64,000 nt of DNA from contig JBBSQL010000011.1 of the NCBI GenBank assembly GCA_038257845.1, positions 9,835 to 73,834 of the forward strand. The letters run 5' to 3'. The notes beneath the pieces are model-generated. The model was not told the DNA's origin. It saw nothing but the letters and a program-made list of their open reading frames with translations, and searched no databases. Made by a program: the position numbers and the translations under genes. Source of the stretch: JAFDXJ01 sp038257845. Lineage in GTDB: Bacteria > Bacteroidota > Bacteroidia > Chitinophagales > Chitinophagaceae. Numbering within the stretch: position 1 is the stretch's first letter; each line of letters begins with the position of its first letter. Shown here piece by piece: positions 25,109 through 32,704 of the stretch.

Positions 25109-25294
25109 ATGGACAACAATGTAATACACACCGGCTCTATGAATACCGGTACAGAAAATTCACCAGGTAATTCCCATGAAATCATTTTGCAAAGACTGGA
25201 AGAAATCAATAACCGGTTAAAGAAAATTGAAGAACATTTATTCGTGCCGCTGATCAATGATGATGAGGATAAAAAAGATGCTGTTAAACCTTAG
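25109..25294 (+). CDS. Small coiled-coil hypothetical protein
   Basis: 61 residues, hydrophilic. The central part HEIILQRLEEINNRLKKIEE has a heptad pattern expected for a short coiled coil, flanked by a Gly/Thr/Ser-rich N-terminus and an acidic tail. I do not recognise a family. Support for it being real: its own promoter-like element, a coherent length, and a bidirectional terminator right after the stop codon. Confidence 0.55.
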   Translation: MDNNVIHTGSMNTGTENSPGNSHEIILQRLEEINNRLKKIEEHLFVPLINDDEDKKDAVKP

Positions 25295-25308
25295 TTTGTT
25301 TTCATGAT

Positions 25309-25352
25309 AAAAAAAGTAGCCGTGTAATATAATTCCACGGCTGCTTTTTTTT
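25309..25352. terminator. Bidirectional terminator between convergent genes
   Basis: GTAGCCGTG / CACGGCTGC stem (one wobble) with a 10-nt loop, A-run on the left and T-run on the right. Confidence 0.85.
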
Positions 25353-25362
25353 AAACAATTTT

Positions 25363-25923
25363 TCATTCTTTTTTAGCAAACAGGTCTTCAAAGAAATGCA
25401 CCATTGCAGAAACCGGCCCTTCCATTTTATTGGTTTCATCATCAATGGCATTGTCATTTACAATATTTCCCAAATGCAGATCCGGTGGAAGATGTACAAG
25501 TATATGATGCCTTTGCGCTGCAATAAAAGCAGCTACTTTATCATCCTCCGCTTTTTCACCAACAGAAGATTTTATCATAGTTATTGCTGTTGCAGCAATA
25601 GAAGACATTTCATCAGAAGTTGTATCTATATTCTCATCACCATACCTGCTCACAGCCCACACAACTTCGCTTTTTTTATCACCAAAAATTACGGATAGAA
25701 TATTCCCGCTATTCGCTGAATTCATTAATGAAGCAGCTCCGGCCGGCTTACTCCCCATTTCATAAATCCCGACTAAAACTGTAATGGCTGCAACCTGGGT
25801 AAAATGATTTGCATCTTTAGCCAGCCACAATTCTCTTTTGCCCTGGGGAGCATTTGGATCAATTTTTTCAAAGGGTGCAAAACCCATTTTTTCCTGTAAA
25901 GCGGTTACAATATTTTCGGCCAT
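25363..25923 (-). CDS. Conserved-looking hypothetical protein
   Basis: 186 residues, soluble, no signal peptide. Segments that look structured are VTALQEKMGFAPFEKIDPNA, ITVLVGIYEMGSKPAG and ILVHLPPDLHLGNIVNDN. The mix of helical and Gly/Ala/Met-rich stretches around MNSANSGNILSVIFGDKKSE is reminiscent of a helical bundle of the DUF937 type, but the match is too weak to name. It is flanked by stress-type genes and ends at a strong bidirectional terminator. Confidence 0.65.
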   Translation of the reverse strand: MAENIVTALQEKMGFAPFEKIDPNAPQGKRELWLAKDANHFTQVAAITVLVGIYEMGSKPAGAASLMNSANSGNILSVIFGDKKSEVVWAVSRYGDENIDTTSDEMSSIAATAITMIKSSVGEKAEDDKVAAFIAAQRHHILVHLPPDLHLGNIVNDNAIDDETNKMEGPVSAMVHFFEDLFAKKE

Positions 25924-26103
25924 AATTTTGCATTTAAATGTATCTCTTATAAAATTCCGTGAAAAAGGTGTGTATAAAAATTTTACCCACAGTGAGAATT
26001 AAATTCTACATATTGATTTCCCATCATCAAAAAATTTTTTTCTTTTAAATTCAGTTCCATTTATGGTATTGTTTTTTCTGTGAAATACTAAATAGATCTT
26101 TCA

Positions 26104-26433
26104 ATGAAAAAAGTTTTGATCATAGATGATGAAGAAGACCTGGGTGTAATCCTCACAAAATATTTCACCAAAAAGAAATACCTGGTATATGTCTCTTATA
26201 CAATCGAGGAGGGAATGAAAATCCTGGAAACAGAACAACCCGATTATGTCTTCCTGGATAATAATTTACCGGATGGTTCCGGGTGGATTAAAGCGAATTA
26301 TATACTTTCAAAATATCCCAACACACAGCTCAACCTGATTAGCGCTTATAACGTCCCCAAAACATCTGCTACATGTTTTCGCATTCTCGAAAAACCCCTG
26401 AACCTGATAGAACTCGATAAATTATTTGAATAG
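26104..26433 (+). CDS. Single-domain response regulator with DNxLPDG acceptor motif
   Basis: 109 residues, a stand-alone receiver. The acidic pair is in LIIDDEEDLG, the phospho-acceptor Asp in VFLDNNLPDGSG, and the C-terminal Lys in ILEKPLN. The DN-N-LPDG form is shared with the receiver at 28861 (DNHLEDG). It has no output domain, so it probably modulates a kinase or regulator by protein contact; candidates are the hybrid kinase at 19682 and the NtrC-type protein at 27230. The conserved switch Ser/Thr region reads LNLISAYN. Confidence 0.85.
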   Translation: MKKVLIIDDEEDLGVILTKYFTKKKYLVYVSYTIEEGMKILETEQPDYVFLDNNLPDGSGWIKANYILSKYPNTQLNLISAYNVPKTSATCFRILEKPLNLIELDKLFE

Positions 26434-26444
26434 TTTTTACGCTT

Positions 26445-26597
26445 TTAATTCAATCTTTTTTTCTTTTTTACAGAAACAGGTCTTGCATTTTTCTGTTGTT
26501 CAGAATTGTTCTCATTATTCAAAGAAGGCATTCCACCACTTTTATTCACAACTACCTGTTGTTCTTCAGAATTTACAATGCGCTTTTTTTTCATCAT
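26445..26597 (-). CDS. Very small Lys/Asn/Gln-rich hypothetical protein
   Basis: 50 residues, MMKKKRIVNSEEQQVVVNKS at the start, ending in a basic tail (VSVKKKKRLN). Support is modest: a full open frame with two ATGs, composition like other small proteins of this block, and a tight fit between its neighbours (convergent with the receiver gene, 11 bp away). No family recognised. Confidence 0.45.
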   Translation of the reverse strand: MMKKKRIVNSEEQQVVVNKSGGMPSLNNENNSEQQKNARPVSVKKKKRLN

Positions 26598-26612
26598 ATA
26601 GGGTCAGTAATT

Positions 26613-26858
26613 TTAAACATGTACCACGTCTTCGTCATCATCATATTCTTCCACCCTCCCCGTGATATTGTCTTTCAGGCTTTCATATTTATCACAAAGG
26701 CCATCAATGAAATCATTGAACTTTTCTTTCATATCGGAACCCTTAGAGGCAATTTTGTGACGGGTTTCTTCTCCTTTATCCGGGGCAAATAAAACGCCCA
26801 GTATTGCGCCTGCTGCTGCACCGGCCAATATTCCTGCAATTAATTTTCCTGCATTCAT
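26613..26858 (-). CDS. YtxH-family small protein
   Basis: 81 residues. An N-terminal membrane helix rich in Gly/Ala (KLIAGILAGAAAGAILGVLF) followed by the conserved APDKGEETRHKI and a helical amphipathic tail ending in an acidic run (DDDEDV). This is the YtxH architecture (B. subtilis general-stress protein; function not defined). A strong TTGGCA-type box lies upstream. Confidence 0.9.
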   Translation of the reverse strand: MNAGKLIAGILAGAAAGAILGVLFAPDKGEETRHKIASKGSDMKEKFNDFIDGLCDKYESLKDNITGRVEEYDDDEDVVHV

Positions 26859-26908
26859 GTGTTTAAGTTTAAAATGTAAAAATTGATTTATGTAATTACC
26901 TTTTTGCT

Positions 26909-26927
26909 GTTCAAATAAGCTGCCAAA
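26909..26927 (-). promoter_or_regulatory. Sigma-54-like box (TTGGCA-N-TTTGAA) upstream of the ytxH-like gene
   Basis: On the minus strand: TTTGGCAGCTTATTTGAA, GG at 26924-26923 and G at 26912, 10 nt between, 52 bp before the ATG. Confidence 0.55.
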
Positions 26928-27049
26928 AAGTAAAATTGAAGTAGAAATTTAAGAAATTTTTTTTACATATAAAAATTAAAGGTGATGAAACAGGAATTTA
27001 AGTGAATTAATTATTTGGCACAATTCTTTAAGTTAAAAAATAAAAAGAT

Positions 27050-27220
27050 ATGCTTAAAAAGAACCCGGAAATTTTTGCAGTTTTACTTGCCTTACCATTA
27101 TTAAGCAGTTGTGATGCAATTGCAGGAATATTTAAAGCCGGCATGTGGACAGGATTTATAATCGTGGCAATCGTCATTGCAATAATCGTATGGATATTTG
27201 CAAAGATTTCAAAAAAATAA
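27050..27220 (+). CDS. Small lipoprotein with one membrane helix
   Basis: 56 residues. A signal with lipobox LLSSC (Cys at residue 21) is followed by DAIAGIFKAGMWTGFI, then a hydrophobic helix IVAIVIAIIVWIF and a short basic end. Small proteins of exactly this form are common in Bacteroidota and are sometimes mis-labelled phosphatidate cytidylyltransferase, for which it is far too short. The function is unknown. TTTGGCAC lies 30 bp upstream, but the -12 part is poor. Confidence 0.75.
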   Translation: MLKKNPEIFAVLLALPLLSSCDAIAGIFKAGMWTGFIIVAIVIAIIVWIFAKISKK

Positions 27221-27229
27221 AGCAACGCA

Positions 27230-28645
27230 TTATTTTTCCTGTGCGTCTTCGAAGACTTTGATTTTATTATATAAAGTCTTGCGGTCAATCTTCAGAATTT
27301 CCGCTGCCTTCGTCTTATTATTATTGACCTGTTTCAGCACATTCATGATCGTATTATATTCTGCACGACTGGCCGCATCTTTCAGATCCGTATTATCAAA
27401 TGCATTTAGTTGTGGCAATTGATCATAATTCGCTTCAGCAGAAATAATGGGCGTATTGGTGATTTCCCAGGGCAAGGTTTTAAGGGAAATTTTTTGTGTA
27501 TCTGTCAGTAAGACTGCGCGACGTACCACATTCCTGAATTCACGCAAGTTTCCGGGCCAGGCATAATTTTCAAATGCACTCATCACTTCATCATCAAATC
27601 CTTCCACATTTTTTTCCAGTTCCTGGTTCGTCTTTTCAAGGAAAAATTTAGCGAATAAAGGAATATCAGCTTTTCTTTTTCTAAGTGGTGGAAGATTAAT
27701 TGAAAATTCATTGAAGCGGTGATACAGGTCCTCCCTGAATTTTCCTTTTTTATAGGCTTCCTGTAAGTTTTCATTGGAAGCCACAATGATGCGTACATCC
27801 GTTGCCATTTCCTTATTTCCCCCAACCCTTTTAAATACTTTTTCCTGGATCACTCTCAGGAGGGAAGCCTGTATATCATAAGAAAGATTCGCTACTTCAT
27901 CTAAAAATAATGTGCCTCCATTCGCAATTTCAAAATGGCCCTCTTTATCAGCCAATGCACCTGTAAATGCGCCTTTTACATGTCCGAATAATTCACTTCC
28001 TGCCAATTCCCTGGAAAGCGTACCGCAATCCATAGCAATAAATGGCATATTTTTTCTTTTACTTAAAGCATGAATTGTTTTGGCCATCACTTCCTTTCCA
28101 GTACCACTTTCGCCATATAAAATAATGCTGTAATCTGTTGGCGCTACTATTTGTATTTGCTTATACAATTCGCGCGTTTCACCACTTTCACCTACTAAAA
28201 ATTCATTATCATCATTGGGTATTTGTAAGCCTTCTTCTTTGACAGAAACCTGTGTTGGTTCTTTCATGTCCAGCTTAGATTGTAAGGCAGATTTGATAAC
28301 ACTCAAAACTTCATCCGGTATCAATGGTTTAGTAATGTAATCAAATGCGCCAAGTTTGATCACATCAACAGCCGTTTTTATATCAGAATAACCAGTAATG
28401 ATCAGCACTTTGATACTGGCATCTATTTTTTTAATCTGAATTAAAACATCTTTCCCTTCTTTGTCGCCCAGGCGATAATCACATAAAACCAGGTCAGCTC
28501 TTTCTGATTTAATTTTCTCAATTCCCTTCGTACCGGAATAAGCAGTGTCCACCTCGTATCCATTTTTTCCCAGGAATTTTGATAATAAGGTGCACAAATC
28601 CGGGTCATCATCAATAATTAATATTTTTCTCTGTTGTGCAGGCAT
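27230..28645 (-). CDS. Sigma-54-dependent response regulator (NtrC family)
   Basis: 471 residues, three domains. The receiver (about 1-125) has its acceptor Asp at about residue 56 in LVLCDYRLGDKEG and Lys in ITKPLIPDE. The AAA+ sigma-54 activator domain (about 150-385) has Walker A GESGTGKEV, the sigma-54 contact loop GAFTGA, and Walker B GGTLFLDEVANL. The C-terminal Fis-type helix-turn-helix (about 420-465) is NNNKTKAAEILKIDRKTLYN. The intact GAFTGA loop shows that it works with sigma-54, whose gene is not in this window. It binds enhancers to remodel the closed complex. A PAS-kinase of NtrB type is encoded 6 kb away. Confidence 0.95.
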   Translation of the reverse strand: MPAQQRKILIIDDDPDLCTLLSKFLGKNGYEVDTAYSGTKGIEKIKSERADLVLCDYRLGDKEGKDVLIQIKKIDASIKVLIITGYSDIKTAVDVIKLGAFDYITKPLIPDEVLSVIKSALQSKLDMKEPTQVSVKEEGLQIPNDDNEFLVGESGETRELYKQIQIVAPTDYSIILYGESGTGKEVMAKTIHALSKRKNMPFIAMDCGTLSRELAGSELFGHVKGAFTGALADKEGHFEIANGGTLFLDEVANLSYDIQASLLRVIQEKVFKRVGGNKEMATDVRIIVASNENLQEAYKKGKFREDLYHRFNEFSINLPPLRKRKADIPLFAKFFLEKTNQELEKNVEGFDDEVMSAFENYAWPGNLREFRNVVRRAVLLTDTQKISLKTLPWEITNTPIISAEANYDQLPQLNAFDNTDLKDAASRAEYNTIMNVLKQVNNNKTKAAEILKIDRKTLYNKIKVFEDAQEK

Positions 28646-28811
28646 TATATGGAGTTTGCTTCGCGAAATTAATTGAATTAGCGAATTAAAAATAATAGAA
28701 AGGCATTTTTTTTACTGTAAGAAATGAAAAATGAAAAAATAAGGCGAAAACACCAATATATTCGTATATAAACAAACAATCATTGATTTTAGAAACTCTG
28801 CAAATTTAGCC

Positions 28812-28829
28812 AATGGCAGAATAATTGTA
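28812..28829 (+). promoter_or_regulatory. Sigma-54-like box (ATGGCA-N-ATTGTA) upstream of the receiver gene
   Basis: CAATGGCAGAATAATTGTAG: GG at 28815-28816, G at 28827, 10 nt between, 33 bp before the ATG. Confidence 0.5.
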
Positions 28830-28860
28830 GTTCTAATTATCTGATCTCTTAAAGTATGTT

Positions 28861-29229
28861 ATGAAAAATAATGATGATACAAAAGTGCTGATCGTTGATG
28901 ATGAATCGGATGCCTGTTATTTACTGGAAAATATATTAAAAAGTCAAAATATAAAATCCACTTCCGCACATAACCTTTCAGAAGCCACCAAAGTACTTGC
29001 CCAAATAAAACCCACAATTGTCTTCCTCGATAATCACCTCGAAGATGGACTGGGAATTGACTTTATACCTGAAGTAAAAAGTTTTTCACCGGATATAAAA
29101 GTGGTTATCATCACCGCGCAGGACAGTTCTGCATGGAGAATAAAAGCCATGAATAAAGGAGCAGATTCTTTTATTGGTAAGCCATTTACCAAGAACAAAA
29201 TTTTCGAAACCATCCGTCAATTTATGTAA
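28861..29229 (+). CDS. Single-domain response regulator with DNxLEDG acceptor motif
   Basis: 122 residues, a stand-alone receiver: LIVDDESDAC (acidic pair), IVFLDNHLEDGLG (phospho-acceptor Asp), VVIITAQD (switch Thr) and FIGKPFTKN (Lys). No output domain. It is divergent from the NtrC-type gene with a 215-bp gap and has a sigma-54-like box in front, so it may be a target that feeds back on that system (inference). Confidence 0.9.
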   Translation: MKNNDDTKVLIVDDESDACYLLENILKSQNIKSTSAHNLSEATKVLAQIKPTIVFLDNHLEDGLGIDFIPEVKSFSPDIKVVIITAQDSSAWRIKAMNKGADSFIGKPFTKNKIFETIRQFM

Positions 29230-29249
29230 AAAAGCAATCGCGCTTTTTT
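29228..29249 (+). terminator. Probable terminator after the receiver gene
   Basis: AAAAAAGC / GCTTTTTT stem with a 6-nt loop at the stop codon. Weak stem. Confidence 0.55.
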
Positions 29250-29432
29250 ATGATCAGCAAAAGTTGATGAAATTTCAGCACAACTTGTAGAAATTATTCC
29301 TCGCAAACTTCTTCCCGGCTTTTTTCCATATTTCCGTATCCGGCGACTTAAACCAATTTAATTTTTTGGCAGCATTTTTATATACTTAATTGTAGAAAAA
29401 AGACATTCATTAAAAACTAAAAATTAAAAATT

Positions 29433-29624
29433 ATGGAACCCTGGAAATTAAAATTAAAAGGCTCATGGAATGAATTAAAAGGTAAAATGAAACAAGCTTA
29501 TGCTGATCTTTCTGATGATGACCTGAAATATGAAGAAGGAAAAGATGATGAGTTTATTGGTAAACTGCAACAGAAAACCGGTAAAACTAAAGAAGATATA
29601 AAAAATTGGATTGACAGTTTATAA
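29433..29624 (+). CDS. CsbD-family stress protein
   Basis: 63 residues. WKLKLKGSWNELKGKMKQAY, then DLKYEEGKDDEFIGKLQQKT and KTKEDIKNWID is the whole CsbD domain (a small helical bundle, sigma-B-controlled in Bacillus). The function is not established. TTTTGGCAG lies 66 bp upstream, but no TTG is found at the -12 spacing. Confidence 0.9.
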   Translation: MEPWKLKLKGSWNELKGKMKQAYADLSDDDLKYEEGKDDEFIGKLQQKTGKTKEDIKNWIDSL

Positions 29625-29718
29625 ATGTCTTTAAAGCTCGATTGAAGTACATTAAGTGAAGAAAGAGCGTGGATGGCATTGGGTAAAAGGGCATTGGAAT
29701 TAAATCCTCCTCATGTTT

Positions 29719-29753
29719 AAAAGCCCGGGTAAACTTTTTACCTGGGCTTTTTT
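29719..29753 (+). terminator. Intrinsic terminator before rlmN
   Basis: AAAGCCCGGGTAAA paired to TTTACCTGGGCTTT (one wobble) with a T-run, 100 bp after csbD. Confidence 0.85.
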
Positions 29754-29799
29754 ATTGTTTAGATCACAAAATGTTCCACCTCCTTTTGCAATCCACGCT

Positions 29800-29807
29800 T
29801 ATCTTTG
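29800..29807 (+). promoter_or_regulatory. -7 box (TATCTTTG) of rlmN, 4 nt before ATG
   Basis: Perfect TAnnTTTG, ending 4 nt before the ATG at 29812. The expected transcript start is at or next to the ATG, so the mRNA is probably leaderless. Confidence 0.6.
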
Positions 29808-29811
29808 CAGG

Positions 29812-30864
29812 ATGAATGAATTGCCAAATATTCGCCATTTGCCCTACCATGAAATTGAACATTGGGTACTGGAAAATGGAGAAAAAAAATTCCGCGCGAA
29901 ACAATTGTACGAATGGATCTGGAAAAAACACGCGAATAGTTTTGACTCAATGTCAAATATCAGTAAGGAATTGCGCCAAAAGTTACTTGAAAATTTCTCT
30001 TTTCCTGCATTAACCATTCAGCAAAAACAAATATCTGAAGATGGTACAATCAAATACAAATTTGAAACAGCAGATCATCATTTTGTAGAAGGTGTGATCA
30101 TTCCCACAGAAGAAAGGACAACAGCCTGCATTTCTTCTCAAATCGGCTGTAGCCTGAGCTGCAAATTCTGTGCAACGGGTTATATGGAGAAACAACGCAG
30201 TTTGCTTTTTGATGAAATCGTGGATCAGGTCACTTTAATGAATGGAGAAAGTGAAAAAAATTATGGAAAAAAATTATCCAATATCGTTTTTATGGGTATG
30301 GGCGAGCCCTTGTTGAATTACAAAAATGTTTTAAGAGCGGTGGAGCGCATCACTTCAGAAGAAGGTCTTTTTATGAGCCCACGTAGAATCACGGTTTCCA
30401 CGGCAGGAATTTCGAAGCAAATTAAAAAGCTCGGCGATGACCAGGTACGTTTTAAACTCGCGTTATCCCTGCATGCCGCCAATGATAAAAAAAGAAGCGC
30501 CATCATGCCGATCAATGAATCGAACAATATCAAATCACTCGTGGATGCACTGAATTATTTTTACCAGAAAACCGGCAATGAAATTACGTTTGAATATATC
30601 CTTTTTCAGAATTTCAATGATTCACTAAAAGATGCGGAGGAGCTGGTAAAATTATATCGCCAGGTGCCGGCAGACCTGGTAAATATTATTGAATATAACC
30701 CGATAGATCAGATGAAATTTTCAAAACCAAAAGAAGAAACAGTGAATGAGTTTATGCAATACCTGGATAGTCACCGGGTAAATGCAAGGCTTCGGCGCAG
30801 CCGCGGAAAAGATATAGATGCTGCCTGCGGACAATTGGCCAATAAAAAAGTGGCGGCCATTTAA
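29812..30864 (+). CDS. rlmN: 23S rRNA (adenine2503-C2)-methyltransferase RlmN
   Basis: 350 residues from the ATG at 29812; the frame upstream of it lies in the terminator and promoter. Radical SAM enzyme that methylates A2503 of 23S rRNA and A37 of several tRNAs. The Cx3Cx2C cluster motif is C113, C117, C120 (GCSLSCKFCATGYM), followed by IVFMGMGEPLLNY and the SAM-contacting RITVSTAGI. The conserved C-terminal Cys in DAACGQL is the methyl-transfer Cys. The length is the usual one. Confidence 0.96.
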   Translation: MNELPNIRHLPYHEIEHWVLENGEKKFRAKQLYEWIWKKHANSFDSMSNISKELRQKLLENFSFPALTIQQKQISEDGTIKYKFETADHHFVEGVIIPTEERTTACISSQIGCSLSCKFCATGYMEKQRSLLFDEIVDQVTLMNGESEKNYGKKLSNIVFMGMGEPLLNYKNVLRAVERITSEEGLFMSPRRITVSTAGISKQIKKLGDDQVRFKLALSLHAANDKKRSAIMPINESNNIKSLVDALNYFYQKTGNEITFEYILFQNFNDSLKDAEELVKLYRQVPADLVNIIEYNPIDQMKFSKPKEETVNEFMQYLDSHRVNARLRRSRGKDIDAACGQLANKKVAAI

Positions 30865-30899
30865 TTTCTAATTCCTGTTGAAAAACAGCAAACTATTTT

Positions 30900-31913
30900 A
30901 TGAGTAAAAAAGCATTTGAAAAATTCATTGCGCAACCTGTAAGCGGCGCGAAAAAAAAGGAAGCACTCCGCCAGGAAAAGAAAAAAGGCAAAGCACTTGC
31001 AAAAGAAGAAGGTGAAGCACTGCGTAAAGAAAAACTGGCAAAAGGCCAGCGTTACAAAAGAAACGATCCATTTGCTCCGAGGGGTACAAAATATGACAAG
31101 CCCGCGGAACATTTACCAAAAAAAATAACAACTGAAAAAACATCAACCACACAAAAATCTTCGGATGAATCTGGTGAAATTATGCCGTTGAATAAATTTC
31201 TCGCTCACGCGGGAATCTGCGGCAGGCGCGAAGCTGCAGCGCTTATTAAAGAAGGCTACGTATCCGTGAATGGAGAAATTAAAGATGAACCGGGATTTAA
31301 AGTTTCAGAAAAAGATACCATCCATTTTAAGGGAAAACGCATTTACGTACACAAAAACAATGTGTATGTTTTACTGAATAAACCAAAAGATACAATCACC
31401 ACAAGCAAAGATCCTCAAAACCGGAGAACTGTGTTTGATCTTATCGGGCGTGCAAGCACAGAAAGGCTTTTCCCTGTTGGCCGGCTGGATCGTAATACCA
31501 CCGGCGTTTTATTGATGACCAATGATGGTGAACTTGCCCAAAAATTAACGCATCCTTCTTTTGAAATTAAAAAAGTGTATGAAGTAAAATTGGATAAACC
31601 TTTGACAAAAAAAGATTTTGAAAATATTTTAACTGGCTTAGAACTCGAAGATGGTTCGGTAAAAGCAGATGCAATTGGTTATACAGATTTAAAAGACAAA
31701 TCGGTTGTAGGTATTGAAATTCACAGTGGCCGCAACCGCATAGTCCGCCGGATCTTTGAAAAACTGGGATACGATGTCAAAAATCTGGATCGTGTAATGT
31801 TTGCAAACCTCACGAAAAAAAATGTGGATCGCGGCAAGTGGCGTTATCTCAATGAAAAGGAAGTGCGCCTTTTAAAATTTATGAACCAATCTTTTGTACG
31901 GGAAAAAAAATAA
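30900..31913 (+). CDS. RsuA/RluB-family rRNA pseudouridine synthase
   Basis: 337 residues. A Lys-rich N-terminal extension (about 1-95, with KKEALRQEKKKGKALAKEEG) is followed by an S4 RNA-binding domain (LNKFLAHAGICGRREAAALI at about 97-116) and the pseudouridine synthase domain. Its catalytic Asp is in FPVGRLDRNTTGVLLMTNDG. KKVYEVKLDKPL and GRNRIVRRIFEKLGYDVKNL are family motifs. Whether it is RluB, RsuA or RluF cannot be settled from the sequence alone; the RluB/RsuA type is most likely. Confidence 0.93.
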   Translation: MSKKAFEKFIAQPVSGAKKKEALRQEKKKGKALAKEEGEALRKEKLAKGQRYKRNDPFAPRGTKYDKPAEHLPKKITTEKTSTTQKSSDESGEIMPLNKFLAHAGICGRREAAALIKEGYVSVNGEIKDEPGFKVSEKDTIHFKGKRIYVHKNNVYVLLNKPKDTITTSKDPQNRRTVFDLIGRASTERLFPVGRLDRNTTGVLLMTNDGELAQKLTHPSFEIKKVYEVKLDKPLTKKDFENILTGLELEDGSVKADAIGYTDLKDKSVVGIEIHSGRNRIVRRIFEKLGYDVKNLDRVMFANLTKKNVDRGKWRYLNEKEVRLLKFMNQSFVREKK

Positions 31914-31979
31914 TGCATTAAAAATTAGAAAATTTTTCTTCCAATCCGAAATTCAAACCCGTAAAATAATTTCTTTACT

Positions 31980-32699
31980 ATGCATCTTTCCGCTGATGAT
32001 ATAATTTTTGAAAATGAAGATTTCGTCGTCATCAATAAACCCAGTGGCATGCACAGCATCCCGGACAGGATGCAAACACAGGTTTCACTAAAAGATATAT
32101 TACGGGAGAAATATGGAGAAATTTTTACAGTGCATCGCATTGATAAAGAAACAAGTGGTGTAATTATTTTTGCAAAAAATGCAGCTACGCATGCAGCGCT
32201 TTCTGCTTTATTTGAGAAAAGAAATATTGAAAAATATTACATGGGGCTTGTGCATGGCCAGGTAGAGGAAACCGAGGGCAGCATTGATTTTTCCATTGCC
32301 GAACATCCGCTGAAAAAAGGCATGATGCAAGTGCATGCAAAAGGAAAAACTGCTTTGACAGATTACACGGTACTGGAAAAATTCAGGTCCTTTACCTGGT
32401 TATCTTTTATCATTCATACCGGCAGAACACACCAGGTACGTGTGCATATTTCTGAACTGGGCCACCCAATTGTCTGTGATAAATTGTATGGCATGGAAAC
32501 GCCATTGCTCATTTCCACTTTGAAAAAAAATTATCACCTGGCAAAAAAAGAAGATACTGAAAGACCGATTCTTTCGAGACTCGCCTTGCATGCTTCATCA
32601 ATTAAATTTGAATTAAACGGGCAGTCGTTTGATTTTGAAGCGCCCTTACCTAAAGACCTGAAAGCTTCATTGCAACAATTGAGGAAATGGAATAAATAA
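31980..32699 (+). CDS. RluA-family pseudouridine synthase
   Basis: 239 residues, no S4 domain. The catalytic Asp is in VHRIDKETSGVIIFAKN, and TGRTHQVRVHISELGHPIVC and YGMETPLLI are typical. It belongs to the RluA group (RluA/RluC/RluD); the absence of an S4 domain and the length fit RluA or TruC-type enzymes, which modify 23S rRNA and tRNA. It lies 66 bp after the RsuA-type gene. Confidence 0.9.
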   Translation: MHLSADDIIFENEDFVVINKPSGMHSIPDRMQTQVSLKDILREKYGEIFTVHRIDKETSGVIIFAKNAATHAALSALFEKRNIEKYYMGLVHGQVEETEGSIDFSIAEHPLKKGMMQVHAKGKTALTDYTVLEKFRSFTWLSFIIHTGRTHQVRVHISELGHPIVCDKLYGMETPLLISTLKKNYHLAKKEDTERPILSRLALHASSIKFELNGQSFDFEAPLPKDLKASLQQLRKWNK

Positions 32700-32704
32700 A
32701 AACT

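Noticed and set aside
26991..27050. Full sigma-54 promoter before the small lipoprotein gene (TTTGGCAC)
   Set aside because: The -24 part is perfect, but there is no G at the -12 position, so it was kept only in the weaker set.
27028..27288. Minus-strand open frame opposite the small lipoprotein gene
   Set aside because: It is antisense to the lipobox gene, lacks a domain and overlaps the 3' end of the NtrC-type gene.
29713..29812. Longer RlmN start at 29713
   Set aside because: The extra region is inside a terminator hairpin and the -7 box, and is not conserved.
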